From Albibacterium bauzanense (GTDB taxonomy: Bacteria; Bacteroidota; Bacteroidia; Sphingobacteriales; Sphingobacteriaceae), in the NCBI RefSeq assembly GCF_004339765.1, contig NZ_SMGO01000002.1, positions 711,001 through 775,000 of the forward strand: 64,000 bases of DNA. Reading direction: 5' to 3'. The position numbers were made by a program, and so were the translations under genes. The notes beneath the pieces are model-generated. The model saw only the letters and a program-made list of their open reading frames with translations. It was not told where the DNA came from and made no database searches. Within the stretch, counting starts at the first letter, position 1, and every line of letters starts with the position of its first letter. Shown here piece by piece: positions 34,177 through 43,713 of this stretch.

Positions 34177-35616
34177 TTAAGGCAATATAGCAGCCTTTCG
34201 GATATTATTACCTACTCTTTGTGTCAAATCATCACCTAAATCCACGCGTGCATCTTCAGCTAAACCGATAAGTTTTTGTACTATTTCCGGATATAATTGT
34301 TGAACATCGTATGCTTCACCAGGGTCATGGGCTAAATCATATAAAGCTAATGGAACATTTACTCGTGAAATTACACCAGGGTGTCCAGCTTTACCATGTA
34401 AAGCAGTATACGAACCAGAAGGATGCGGTAGGACCAATTTCCAGTTTTTATAACGGACCCCTTCTAAATTGTTTTTACCAAAGTAATAGTAGAAAACTTC
34501 TCTCGGACCTTTATTCGTTTCATGGAGCCATAATGGTAAGAAATTTAAGCCATCAATCTTATTTTTTGGTAAGGATGAGCCTGTTGCTTTTGCTAAAGTA
34601 GGGAGTAAGTCCATATTAGTCATTAAGCTACTGTTTACGGTTCCTCCCTCAATTTTATCCGGCCATCGAATTAAAAATGGCACACGCGTTCCTCCTTCCC
34701 ATGAAGTTGATTTGCCTTCTTTAAAACCACCGGATGAACCAGCATTATCCCCAAAATTCAGCCAAGGACCATTATCACTAATGACAATCAAGATTGTATT
34801 ATCAGCGATTTTTTCTTCATCTAAAGTTGATAGTACTTCGCCAATAGACCAATCTAATTCCATGATTACATCACCAAAGACACCCATTTCACTTTTCCCT
34901 GAAAATTTATCGGATGCGACTAGAGGTACATGAGGCATTGGATGGGCCAGGTAAAGAAAGAAAGGATTGTTTTTGTTTTCTTTTATGAAGGAAACGGCTT
35001 TTTCAGTAAATGTACGTGTTAAAAGTGAAGCTTGCTGTAGTGTAAGTATTGAGTCGACTTTTTTGTTTCCTTCAATAACAGGTAAGGCAGGCCATTTACC
35101 ACGCATATTATTTGGATCTGTGATGCGATTTCCATCATAATCAATAGGCCAGATATCATGCGAATAGGGAATACCGTAAAAACTATCGAACCCATAGCTT
35201 AGAGGAAAATAAGGGGCTTCATTACCAAGATGCCATTTTCCTAACATTCCGGTTATATAGCCTGATGCTTTCAGTAGAGATGCTATAGTTTCTTCTTCTG
35301 GATTCAAGGCTGTTTTGCTACCAGGTAATAAGGCACCAGACATTCCTACCCTATTTGGATAACTACCAGTTAATAGCGAAGCTCTAGATGCTGTGCAAAC
35401 TGCCTGAGCAGCATTATAGTGAGTAAATCGAGTTCCTTCTTTTGCCATCCTGTTAAAATTAGGGGTGGGTATTCCAGTCATCCCATAAGGCTCTATATCA
35501 CCATAGCCCATATCATCCATCATGATGATAATAACATTTGGTTTTTGAGGTACTTGGGCAGTTACATGTATTGTTAGCAAGCAAATACCTACTAATAATA
35601 TATACCATTTTTTCAT
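34177..35616 (-). CDS. Formylglycine-dependent sulfatase (S1 family)
   Basis: A 479-residue exported sulfatase with signal peptide ending near HVTAQ. It has metal-site PNVIIIMMDDMGYGD (D34, D35), the modification motif CTASR (Cys74 to Arg78, in AVCTASRASLLTG), GMLGKWHLG, AHPMPHVP and ISDNGPWL. Cys74 must be converted to formylglycine. The third motif position is Ala where FGE-dependent enzymes usually have Pro. A candidate activating enzyme with both catalytic cysteines is encoded at the other end of the same cluster. The sulfated substrate cannot be read from the sequence; glycan 6-O-sulfate or a similar ester is possible. Confidence 0.92.
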   Translation of the reverse strand: MKKWYILLVGICLLTIHVTAQVPQKPNVIIIMMDDMGYGDIEPYGMTGIPTPNFNRMAKEGTRFTHYNAAQAVCTASRASLLTGSYPNRVGMSGALLPGSKTALNPEEETIASLLKASGYITGMLGKWHLGNEAPYFPLSYGFDSFYGIPYSHDIWPIDYDGNRITDPNNMRGKWPALPVIEGNKKVDSILTLQQASLLTRTFTEKAVSFIKENKNNPFFLYLAHPMPHVPLVASDKFSGKSEMGVFGDVIMELDWSIGEVLSTLDEEKIADNTILIVISDNGPWLNFGDNAGSSGGFKEGKSTSWEGGTRVPFLIRWPDKIEGGTVNSSLMTNMDLLPTLAKATGSSLPKNKIDGLNFLPLWLHETNKGPREVFYYYFGKNNLEGVRYKNWKLVLPHPSGSYTALHGKAGHPGVISRVNVPLALYDLAHDPGEAYDVQQLYPEIVQKLIGLAEDARVDLGDDLTQRVGNNIRKAAILP

Positions 35617-35645
35617 CAGCTTTTTATTTAGTATGTATGACTAAT

Positions 35646-37238
35646 TTACCAATTTGGATTTTGAACTAAGTTCGTATTCAGGATTTTTTCATTCCGAGGA
35701 ATAGGCCATAGATAATCCCTGTTCTTGTCGAATTTCTTTATATAAGAAGGTACTTCAATTGTTTTTAACTGTCCATTATCCAGATATGTAATACCATAAA
35801 CTGAACCAGGAATTGCAGTTTCCGCAGTTTTCCAGCGACGAATATCAAACATTCTAAATCCTTCAAAGGCAAGTTCTATTGTTCTTTCCTTTCTAACCGC
35901 TTCCCTCAATTGTTCTCGGTTAAGGGTATTAGAAAGAGGAGGTAAATTTACATCGCCTCGTTGCCGTACTTGATTTATGGCGTTTAATGCAGTTTGATCA
36001 TTAATCTGATTTAATTCAATCTTCGCCTCTGCAAAAGTTAATAACACTTCAGCATAACGAATAAGGATGCTGTTTATACCATTATTAGCCGGGTTTGCCA
36101 AGTCTTCATTATTAATATATTTTTTAATAGTATATCCTGTTGAAGTTGCATTAAAAGTACTTCCTATAGCATCGGGGGTTCCGCTTTTTGGTAATGGATT
36201 GAAGATTTTACCGTCTGGTAATACATCTCCAGGTACAAACATAGAATAGCGCATCCTAGGATCCCGGTCTATATATGGGTTGAATTTATCAAAACCACTA
36301 TTTATATCAGTTATTGGAAGACCGTTCGCCATCGGATATAGGTCAGCTATTGATTTGGTAGGTACGTAAGTATTGGTAGAAGTTGCTTGACTATAAGGGG
36401 CCATTGTGCTGAAGACATTGTTCGATAATACATCTTTCAAGTATTGTCTATCTAAAATTATCTCTTCATTTCCTTCAGCAGCATAGCTAAATAATTTCTC
36501 ATATCGAGGGTATAAATGGTAAAGATTAAGATCGAATACTTTTTGAGCTGCATCAATAGCATTTTGATAGCGACCAGCGTATAGATTTGCTCTCGCATTA
36601 AGAGCCCATGCGGCACCCTTAGATATTCTTCCCTTTTCAATGGTTGATGGTAATAATTCCACTGCTTCTTTCAATTCCTTATCAATAAAGTCCCAAATCT
36701 CATTTATTGGTGCATTAACTAATTGCTTGCCTTCTTGAATGCTTATTGTTTTTGTAACTAAAGGAACATCTCCAAAAGAAGCTGCTAATTTTATATACTG
36801 ATAGGCTCGCAATGCTTTTGCTTCACCTCTATATTGATTTAATGCCACTTTATTTGTTTCCGTTTCTGGAACTCTATTAATATTATCTAAGACAAAGTTA
36901 GCTGCTGCTATACCTTTATATGCTGCTGACCATTGAGATGCAATAACTGAACTTGAGGCATCGTATACGTTTTGTTCTACTTGAGAACTAACTGCAAAAA
37001 ACTGATTTACATGAGCAATATCTGTTAGCCCATCCAACAAGAATAATTGCGATTGTGCATCTAGATTTGGATATATTGCATTGACTGCTAACTCTGCATC
37101 TTCTTCTGTTTTCCAAAAGAACTCACCAGATAAACGATCATTAGGAACTGTATTTAGAAAATCCTTTTTACAACTTGTTACTACACTGGCAATAGTCAGT
37201 GATAGGGTTGTTATGATAAAAAAAGCACGTGCTTTCAT
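35646..37238 (-). CDS. SusD/RagB-family glycan-binding lipoprotein
   Basis: A 530-residue outer-membrane lipoprotein (lipobox VVTSC, Cys23) that forms the lid of a SusC transporter. SusD features include FLNTVPNDRLSGEFFWKTEEDAELAVNAIY, the TPR-like helices EAKALRAYQYIKLAASFGDVPL and the C-terminal RKERTIELAFEGFRMFDIRRW and YLWPIPRNE motifs. The start is taken at 37238 because the 17 upstream codons would precede the signal peptide. It follows the SusC gene by about 20 bases. Confidence 0.95.
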   Translation of the reverse strand: MKARAFFIITTLSLTIASVVTSCKKDFLNTVPNDRLSGEFFWKTEEDAELAVNAIYPNLDAQSQLFLLDGLTDIAHVNQFFAVSSQVEQNVYDASSSVIASQWSAAYKGIAAANFVLDNINRVPETETNKVALNQYRGEAKALRAYQYIKLAASFGDVPLVTKTISIQEGKQLVNAPINEIWDFIDKELKEAVELLPSTIEKGRISKGAAWALNARANLYAGRYQNAIDAAQKVFDLNLYHLYPRYEKLFSYAAEGNEEIILDRQYLKDVLSNNVFSTMAPYSQATSTNTYVPTKSIADLYPMANGLPITDINSGFDKFNPYIDRDPRMRYSMFVPGDVLPDGKIFNPLPKSGTPDAIGSTFNATSTGYTIKKYINNEDLANPANNGINSILIRYAEVLLTFAEAKIELNQINDQTALNAINQVRQRGDVNLPPLSNTLNREQLREAVRKERTIELAFEGFRMFDIRRWKTAETAIPGSVYGITYLDNGQLKTIEVPSYIKKFDKNRDYLWPIPRNEKILNTNLVQNPNW

Positions 37239-37258
37239 AGTATTTGTTATTAATATAA

Positions 37259-40200
37259 TTAGAACTGAACATTTAAACCAAACGTCCACAATGAAGTTTG
37301 TGGGTAATAAGTAGCTCTTCCTGATGGGGTTTCAGGATCTAGGCCCCATTCGTTTAGTTTTGAAATGGTAAACAAATTCGTTGCTGATGTATATACGCTT
37401 ATTTTTGTCATGTTAAGCTTCTCAATTAAAGATTGAGGTAACGTGTAACTTAACTGAACGTTTTTAAGTCGTATATATGAACCATCAATAACCATTCTAT
37501 CAGAAGTATTGGAGTTTGTGATATCTCTCTTTACTGGGCGTGGAAAACGTGCATCTGGATGCTCTGGAGTCCAGTAATTGTTTTTTGTTACTAAGGCTGG
37601 AGTGAAACCCTCATTATTTCCCATTTCCGCTAAAGCTCCGGCAAGGCGTGTGTCCACTTTTGCAGCACCTTGTAAAAAGGCAGACAGTTCAAAATTCCCA
37701 TAACCAATGTTCCCAGAAAATCCAAATGTGTATTTCGGAAATGAACTACCAATCATTGTCATATCATCAGAATTGATAATACCATCGTCATTGAGATCTA
37801 CGAATTTTACATCACCTGGTTTCCGATTAGTTGTAATGGTAGGGTAGTTATTAATCTCTTCAATGGTTTGAAATAAACCATCAGTTAAATAGCCCCAATG
37901 AGCATTGATGGGTAATCCTTCTTTAATGATATATTGAGGATTAATATCGTCGCCTGAAATATATGGTCCAGTGTCTGCTAAGCTAATTACTCTGTTATTA
38001 TTTATAGCAACATTACCATTGAGACTATATTTAATGTTGTGAGAATTATTTCTATAGCCTAATGCAACCTCTAAACCGGTGTTATCTACTACTCCTGCAT
38101 TTTGTGGAGGAGCTGATAGTCCAATGGTTTGAGGAATTGGAAGGTTAATTAAAATACCATCCGTCCTTTTTTTGTAGTAATCTAATGTAATGCTTAAGTT
38201 TCTAAACAACTGGGCATCTAATCCAATGTTGGTTTGGGTTGTTGTTTCCCAAGTTATATCTGGATTAGAAAGTGTTGTCGGACTATATCCTATTACAGAA
38301 GATGATCCAAATGCATACGATGATGTAGATAGAGCTTGAAGATAGCTATACAATCCTACTGCTTGATTACCTGTTCTTCCCCACGAACCTCTTAGTTTTA
38401 ATTCATTGATTACGTCTATATTGCTAAAAAGCTCTTCTTGTGATAGTCGCCATCCTGCTGAAAAAGAAGGAAAAAAACTATATTGATTGCTGCCAGTAAA
38501 TCGTGATGAACCATCATATCGTCCATTAGCCTCAAACAAATATTTGTCATTTAAAGAATAATTTACTCGTGCAAAATATGAGGCTAAATTCCACTCAGCA
38601 TCACCCCCATTATTGCTTTTAGTGCCATCATTTGCACCTTGTCCAATAGATTGAATGTCATTATTATAAAACCTTTCACGATAAGCACTAAGGGTATTTG
38701 TAACGTTTGAGATTATTGAGTTACCTATTAAAGCAGAAATATTATGTTTTTCAAAAGTCTTATCGTAGGTAAGCAAATTGTTTATGGTATATTCTGTTGT
38801 ATTGTTCCTCGTTTCAGTTAATGAATTATTTAAAATGGATCGGGTTACATTATAACGTTTATCGGTGACTGTAAATTCATTACCAAAAGATTTTTCTCTG
38901 AATAAATCAATACGAGCAGCTAACTGAGTTGTGAATTTTAAACCATCTATAATTGCCCAATCTCCTTTTATATTACCAATAATGTTTTCCATATATCGAT
39001 GAGAAACACCGCCTAGTTCAGCATATACTAAGGGACTTTGTCCTTGGGTACTAAGGCCATAACTTCCATCTGCATATTTAGGAACAGCAAACAAAGTTCC
39101 ATGAAACATACGATCATAAACATTGTTCTCTAAAGTTGGTGCTTTTGAATCGTTACGACGATAATTTAAGTCAGCAACAACATTAATCTTTTTGGATACT
39201 ACATAGTCAGTATTTACTCTTATCTCCCCTAAGTTGGCACCATAGCCAGAAATAAGTGCATCTTGTTTCATATATCTAGCACTCATACGTGCTTTAAAAT
39301 TTTCGCTTCCTCCACTTATAGATAAAGTGCTATTCAATTGAGGTGCTGTTTGGAATAATTCGTCAAACCAAACATTGGCTAATGGGTATTGTTCGCGGTC
39401 ATTACTAGTCATCCATGTTTTAATAGATTCGTCAGTATACATTGAAGGAATAGCCAATCCTGCATTCTGATAAGCTACTTGTTGCAAATGCATATAAGAT
39501 TCAGTATCCATTTTAGGATGGTTAATTGTATTTTGTAATGCATAGTAACTATTGAATGTTACTAAAGCTTTACCTGCTTTAGCACGCTTAGTAGTAATTA
39601 AGATTACACCATTGGCAGCTCTCGATCCATAAATCGCTGTTGAAGCTGCATCTTTTAAAATAGAAACTGTTGCAATATCATCTGGGTTTATATCAGAAAG
39701 GGATTGTTCGATACCGTCTACAATAACAAGTGCATCATTTTTAGCTGGGTTATTAGCATCTGGTAAGGTTGTTATTCCACGTACACGAATAGTAGAAGTA
39801 GAGCGACCTGGCATACCTCCCAAATCTAATACTGTCAAACCCGGTGCTTGTCCTTGTAATGCCTGTCCTAGATTAGAAACCGGTCTTTCTGTAAGCACTT
39901 CTCCCTGTATTTGACTTACTGAGTTGGTTACACTTACTTTCTTTTGTGTACCATATCCTACTACGACTACTTCTTCTAGATTTTGAGTATCTTCTAATAG
40001 AATAACGTTAACTGATGATCGATTGTTGACTGCAACTTCCTGAGCTACAAAACCAATATAAGTAAATACAAGTGTGCTACTACCTGGTGCATTTAAACTA
40101 TATTGACCATTAATGTCAGTCGAAGATCCAGTTAATGCACCTTTCACTTTTACGCTTACGCCCGGCAATGATTCACCCTTATTGTCTGTTACTGTACCTG

Positions 40201-40615
40201 TTATTTGAGCTTGTTTAGACAGAGTTTGTAGAAAGAGATTTGATGCTCTTGTGTTTCCTGTCTGCGAATTTATATTAACAACGGTAATGGTATTATTAAT
40301 CGGTCTAAAAACGAGACCTAAGTCTGTTTCTAGAGTATTAAGGATTTCTTTAACTGTTAAATCTTCATTTAAAGAAATAGCTTTATTTACATCCACATTA
40401 TTGGAGTCGTAAATAAAATTGTAGGCCGTTTTTGATTCTATAGCATCAAAAACATGCTTAACGGTAGTATTTGATACATTTGTGTGAATTCGGACATTCA
40501 TTTGAGCACTAGCCTCATATGCGAATATAAGATTGGCACTTATGAGTTGAATAGCAAAAACTATCAAACTTAGCCTTGATGTAAACATAAGGATGCTTAG
40601 TAAACTTTTTTTCAT
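37259..40615 (-). CDS. SusC/RagA TonB-linked transporter with STN signalling domain
   Basis: A 1118-residue outer-membrane importer. After the signal peptide it has an STN domain (about residues 40-113, STVKHVFDAIESKTAYNF-like to ITVVNI), a carboxypeptidase D regulatory-like domain (about 137-212, ITGTVTDNKGESLPGVSVKVKG), a plug (VVGYGTQKKVSVT to AASTAIYGSRAANGVILITTK) and a beta-barrel ending in TSLWTFGLNVQF. The STN domain is the part that signals to a FecR anti-sigma factor, and fecR and an ECF sigma gene lie directly upstream. Substrate is probably an oligosaccharide, perhaps sulfated, from the neighbouring sulfatase. Confidence 0.95.
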   Translation of the reverse strand: MKKSLLSILMFTSRLSLIVFAIQLISANLIFAYEASAQMNVRIHTNVSNTTVKHVFDAIESKTAYNFIYDSNNVDVNKAISLNEDLTVKEILNTLETDLGLVFRPINNTITVVNINSQTGNTRASNLFLQTLSKQAQITGTVTDNKGESLPGVSVKVKGALTGSSTDINGQYSLNAPGSSTLVFTYIGFVAQEVAVNNRSSVNVILLEDTQNLEEVVVVGYGTQKKVSVTNSVSQIQGEVLTERPVSNLGQALQGQAPGLTVLDLGGMPGRSTSTIRVRGITTLPDANNPAKNDALVIVDGIEQSLSDINPDDIATVSILKDAASTAIYGSRAANGVILITTKRAKAGKALVTFNSYYALQNTINHPKMDTESYMHLQQVAYQNAGLAIPSMYTDESIKTWMTSNDREQYPLANVWFDELFQTAPQLNSTLSISGGSENFKARMSARYMKQDALISGYGANLGEIRVNTDYVVSKKINVVADLNYRRNDSKAPTLENNVYDRMFHGTLFAVPKYADGSYGLSTQGQSPLVYAELGGVSHRYMENIIGNIKGDWAIIDGLKFTTQLAARIDLFREKSFGNEFTVTDKRYNVTRSILNNSLTETRNNTTEYTINNLLTYDKTFEKHNISALIGNSIISNVTNTLSAYRERFYNNDIQSIGQGANDGTKSNNGGDAEWNLASYFARVNYSLNDKYLFEANGRYDGSSRFTGSNQYSFFPSFSAGWRLSQEELFSNIDVINELKLRGSWGRTGNQAVGLYSYLQALSTSSYAFGSSSVIGYSPTTLSNPDITWETTTQTNIGLDAQLFRNLSITLDYYKKRTDGILINLPIPQTIGLSAPPQNAGVVDNTGLEVALGYRNNSHNIKYSLNGNVAINNNRVISLADTGPYISGDDINPQYIIKEGLPINAHWGYLTDGLFQTIEEINNYPTITTNRKPGDVKFVDLNDDGIINSDDMTMIGSSFPKYTFGFSGNIGYGNFELSAFLQGAAKVDTRLAGALAEMGNNEGFTPALVTKNNYWTPEHPDARFPRPVKRDITNSNTSDRMVIDGSYIRLKNVQLSYTLPQSLIEKLNMTKISVYTSATNLFTISKLNEWGLDPETPSGRATYYPQTSLWTFGLNVQF

Positions 40616-40688
40616 AATTTTGTTTAGTTAAATTGTTGTCAACAGTCCGGTCTCCAAACTGTCTGTTGATAAATAAAATAATTCTATG

Positions 40689-40722
40689 TATAAGCTGGCG
40701 ACATTTTGTTTGCCAGCTTATA
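40689..40722 (-). terminator. Hairpin between fecR and susC
   Basis: An 11-bp perfect inverted repeat TATAAGCTGGC (40689-40699) and GCCAGCTTATA (40712-40722) with a 12-base loop lies 54 bases after the fecR stop. The - strand tail is T-rich but interrupted. A second repeat TCAACAG/CTGTTGA follows at 40639-40669, nearer to the SusC start. The structures may end or attenuate transcription into susC. Confidence 0.6.
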
Positions 40723-40775
40723 TTTCTTAACTGCTGTTCATAATTGAGGTTGGTTTATTTTAGTATGGTTATTTT

Positions 40776-41753
40776 TTATTTGTCGAATAGGATTACTTCA
40801 CCTTTCCGTATTTCGTATTGCATGTTATAATTAAACGATAGACTTTCCAGTACATCATTCAGAGATTGCTCTTTAAACTCTCCTGTAAGTTTCCATTGTT
40901 TATTCTGTAAGCCAGAGTAATTAAATTTAACACCATAGTGCCTTCTTAATTTACCTAAGACTTCCTCGATATTAGCATCTTTAAAAACCAATAAGTGTTC
41001 TACCTTCCACCCCAGACGTTCTGTATCCGAGAAAGTGCTTTTAGTTAGAGTTTGATTCTGTTGGATAAGAACTTCTTCTCCTGGATTTAGAATCACTTCA
41101 CTTGAAGTATTAAGAGTAAGTTCTTTAACCTCAACCTTGCCTTTCTTTAGAGAAACGATGGTTTTATTATCCTCGACATAGGCTGAAACATTAAATTCAG
41201 TACCCAATGCTGTAGTTGATATATCATTCGCATACACAATAAAGGGCTTATCTGTATTCTTCTTTACTTTAAAGTAGGCCTCTCCTGTTAAAAACAATTC
41301 TCTATTACTTTTTTCATAATTATTTGGAACCTTTAATTCTGACATAGAATTTAACGTAACAACAGAACCATCTTTCAGACTTATTTCTTTAATTTCTCCA
41401 TAAGCAGTTGTATAGCGATCCCCATTCCACCAGAACGCACCATTCCCATAGCTATTTATCTCAAAAATTAATGCTAGAAACATGATGATAATAGCTGCGT
41501 ATTTATAAATCTGACTATAATTAATACTTTTCTTTTTCGTTGAGAAAGAAGGATTGTTATTTAATACAGTAAGTTGAAGGTTGTTCCATATCTTCTCTTC
41601 TTTAAAGGTGCATTCTTCTTGTGATAAGAGATTTTGATTCTCAGTAATATCTTCATCTTGATCAAACCACTCATGAACATACTTTTCCTCTTCAGGAGTA
41701 CAGGTCCCATGAATATATTTTTCAAGTAAGTTTTTAATTTTTATGTTCGGCAT
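40776..41753 (-). CDS. FecR-family anti-sigma factor
   Basis: A 325-residue inner-membrane protein: cytoplasmic N-terminal part with ENIHGTCTPEEEKYVHEWF-like zinc-free anti-sigma helices, one transmembrane segment about residues 84-100 (AAIIIMFLALIFEINSY), a periplasmic FecR domain (TAYGEIKEISLKDGSVVTLNSMS, GEAYFKVKKNTDKPFIVYAN, TALGTEFNVSAY) and a C-terminal DUF4974/STN-like domain (ANIEEVLGKLRRHYGVKFNY). It should hold the ECF sigma factor until the SusC STN domain reports substrate. A candidate sigma-dependent promoter element lies 37 bases or more upstream. Confidence 0.92.
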   Translation of the reverse strand: MPNIKIKNLLEKYIHGTCTPEEEKYVHEWFDQDEDITENQNLLSQEECTFKEEKIWNNLQLTVLNNNPSFSTKKKSINYSQIYKYAAIIIMFLALIFEINSYGNGAFWWNGDRYTTAYGEIKEISLKDGSVVTLNSMSELKVPNNYEKSNRELFLTGEAYFKVKKNTDKPFIVYANDISTTALGTEFNVSAYVEDNKTIVSLKKGKVEVKELTLNTSSEVILNPGEEVLIQQNQTLTKSTFSDTERLGWKVEHLLVFKDANIEEVLGKLRRHYGVKFNYSGLQNKQWKLTGEFKEQSLNDVLESLSFNYNMQYEIRKGEVILFDK

Positions 41754-41780
41754 GTTATGATATTCTGTGTATTTACAGCT

Positions 41781-41819
41781 TATACTAATGAGTGTAAGAA
41801 AAGGCCTTATACCCTAAAG
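41781..41819 (-). promoter_or_regulatory. Candidate ECF promoter upstream of fecR
   Basis: Read on the - strand: CTTTAGGGTATA (41819-41808), exactly 12 bases, then ACACT (41795-41791) and an AT-rich TATA end. The same two blocks with the same 12-base spacing occur at 43582-43621 upstream of the FGE gene. The element ends about 37 bases before the fecR start codon. Confidence 0.6.
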
Positions 41820-41833
41820 AAAATGTTTGTTAT

Positions 41834-42394
41834 TTAAAAAATAAAGAGGAAGACAGAGATCGTATACACCAACTCCTTAGAAAACTTCTTCAAAGCAACA
41901 GATATATGGTATTCAACACTTTTAACAGAAAGCCCTGTTTCTTCAGCAATCTGAGGGTAGGTTAATCCTTCAAAACGGCTTAATGAAAAAATACGGCTTG
42001 TTTTACTCGGTAATGAATCTAATAAATTAGATATGAGCGTTTCCAGTTCCTCATATTCAACCTTTGACTGCACATCATTATATGAGATAGGAGCTTTTAG
42101 TTCAATAGTTTGATTCTTTGATCTTATTTTAAGATAAAAGAAAGCAGTATATTTCGTAGCCCTTACAAGGTAATTCTCCAATCCTACTTTAATATGAATA
42201 TGTTCTCTGCGATACCATAGAGAACTAAAAACATCTTGAACTACATCTTCTGCTTCCTGCTCAGACTGTAATAAATTATATGCTATATGATAGAGTTTTT
42301 TCCAATAAAGTTTATAGATCATCTTAAAACTTAAAGGATCACTCTTTATTAGGCCGTCTACCATATAGGATATGTTGTTATTCATAGTGATCAC
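41834..42394 (-). CDS. ECF RNA polymerase sigma factor
   Basis: A 186-residue sigma-70-family protein with region 2 (FKMIYKLYWKKLYHIAYNLL, SEQEAEDVVQDVFSSLW) and region 4 (LPSKTSRIFSLSRFEGLTYPQIAEETGLSVKSVEYH, helix-turn-helix). It belongs to the Bacteroidetes ECF group paired with FecR. The start overlaps the FGE stop by four bases (42391-42394), so it is translated with that gene; fecR starts 80 bases downstream of its stop with its own candidate promoter. Confidence 0.93.
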   Translation of the reverse strand: MITMNNNISYMVDGLIKSDPLSFKMIYKLYWKKLYHIAYNLLQSEQEAEDVVQDVFSSLWYRREHIHIKVGLENYLVRATKYTAFFYLKIRSKNQTIELKAPISYNDVQSKVEYEELETLISNLLDSLPSKTSRIFSLSRFEGLTYPQIAEETGLSVKSVEYHISVALKKFSKELVYTISVFLFIF

Positions 42395-43545
42395 TTATCT
42401 CTAACGGTCCTAAATCCAAGATTCTCCAAACTGCTATCTTCAGTCGTTTTCATGCGCCTGGCAACGCGATAGCCTGAGCAGTAACTATCATTACATAAGA
42501 AGGACCCTCCTCTGGTTACACGTTTTGAAGTATAAGGTTCTTCCGGGTCGAAAGACTTGGATGGTCCCATTGGATTATTGATCGCTTGAGGCTCGTTAAT
42601 GCTTGCATAATAATCAGCAGCATAATAGTCAGAACACCATTCCCAAACATTTCCAGCCATATCATATAAACCATATCCATTAGCATTAAACGATTTTACA
42701 GGAGCAGAAAAATAAAATCCATCTCGTTCAGTATTATTTGATGGAAACTGTCCCTGCCAACTGTTGGCCTTGGGACTGCCTGCATCAACATTTTCATTTC
42801 CCCAAGGATAAATATTATTCTTCAAACCGCCTCTTGCCGCCCATTCCCACTCTGCTTCTGTTGGCAGGCGCTTTCCTGCCCATTTACAGTAAGCCATTGC
42901 ATCATAATAAGAAATATGGACTACCGGATGGTTTTCCTTTCCTTTAATGTCACTGCCCGGGCCACGTGGATGTCGCCAGTTGGCACCTGTGCTCCATTCC
43001 CACCATTGTCCAACATTGTTCAACGGAACCTGCTTATCTGTAGCATGAAATACCAGCGATGCAGGTACCAGCAAACTCTCATCCGGTTTTGGAGTACCTG
43101 GAGGAAGCTGTTTTTTCAACTCCTCCCAATCTGGTTTCATCTCAGCAGTAGTTACATAACCTGTTGCTTCAACAAATGCTGCGAACTGTGCATTGGTAAC
43201 CTCTGTTACATCCATCCAGAAGCCATCAACCGAAACTTTATGCTTGGGAAATTCATCGGCAGATGCCTGATCATTATCTCCTCCCATATCAAAGGTTCCA
43301 CCATCTATCCAAACCATATTCTCTGTAGATCCCGACTCTTTATTATTTGCAAGCTCTACAGGAAAAGGATCCTGAACACCGAAACGTGAAGGGATATTTG
43401 ATTGGCAATACAATGAAGAATCATGGCTATTAAGAGAAATTTGCTCACTATTGTCGGTCTCTGTATTCATTTTCCCTTGATTACAAGAGGCTAATATAGC
43501 TGTCACCATCATGCAACAAACACTGATATTGCTTATTTTCTTCAT
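42391..43545 (-). CDS. Formylglycine-generating enzyme (sulfatase maturase), lipoprotein
   Basis: A 384-residue FGE-sulfatase (SUMF1-type) protein. The signal sequence ends in the lipobox ILASC, so it is exported and lipid anchored. The FGE fold is evident in VWIDGGTFDMGGDN, VDGFWMDVTEVTNAQFAAFVEATGY, GKRLPTEAEWEWAARGG, GNVWEWCSDYY and NLGFRTVR. Both catalytic cysteines are present, Cys351 and Cys356 in GGSFLCNDSYCSGYR, at the spacing of the human enzyme (336/341), which most non-catalytic SUMF-domain proteins lack. It is the first gene of the unit that ends with a CTASR sulfatase, so it probably activates that enzyme in the periplasm. Confidence 0.9.
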   Translation of the reverse strand: MKKISNISVCCMMVTAILASCNQGKMNTETDNSEQISLNSHDSSLYCQSNIPSRFGVQDPFPVELANNKESGSTENMVWIDGGTFDMGGDNDQASADEFPKHKVSVDGFWMDVTEVTNAQFAAFVEATGYVTTAEMKPDWEELKKQLPPGTPKPDESLLVPASLVFHATDKQVPLNNVGQWWEWSTGANWRHPRGPGSDIKGKENHPVVHISYYDAMAYCKWAGKRLPTEAEWEWAARGGLKNNIYPWGNENVDAGSPKANSWQGQFPSNNTERDGFYFSAPVKSFNANGYGLYDMAGNVWEWCSDYYAADYYASINEPQAINNPMGPSKSFDPEEPYTSKRVTRGGSFLCNDSYCSGYRVARRMKTTEDSSLENLGFRTVRDK

Positions 43546-43581
43546 CGATGTATATAAAAGGTAATTGGTATAATTTAAGCC

Positions 43582-43621
43582 TATATTAATACAGTGTTAA
43601 AAACGAGTCTATACCCTAAAG
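43582..43621 (-). promoter_or_regulatory. Candidate ECF promoter upstream of the FGE gene
   Basis: On the - strand it reads CTTTAGGGTATA (43621-43610), 12 bases, ACACT (43597-43593), then an AT-rich end. Blocks and spacing match the element before fecR. The ACACT block is about 47 bases from the FGE start codon. The pair suggests autoregulation of the operon by its own sigma factor. Confidence 0.6.
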
Positions 43622-43679
43622 CGAAACATTCTTTTTATTAGGAAAAAGATAAAAATTCAACATGAGCATATGTTTTTAT

Positions 43680-43687
43680 TACTTTTG
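43680..43687 (+). promoter_or_regulatory. -7 box of the Gfo/Idh/MocA gene
   Basis: TACTTTTG fits TAnnTTTG exactly and ends 26 bases before the ATG at 43714. No convincing -33 TTG is present at the usual distance. Confidence 0.4.
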
Positions 43688-43713
43688 AATGTACTAAATT
43701 TTAACTAGATAAT

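Noticed and set aside
42916..43389. 157-residue open frame on the + strand
   Set aside because: It lies fully opposite the FGE gene, which has strong family motifs; the antisense protein has no recognisable features.
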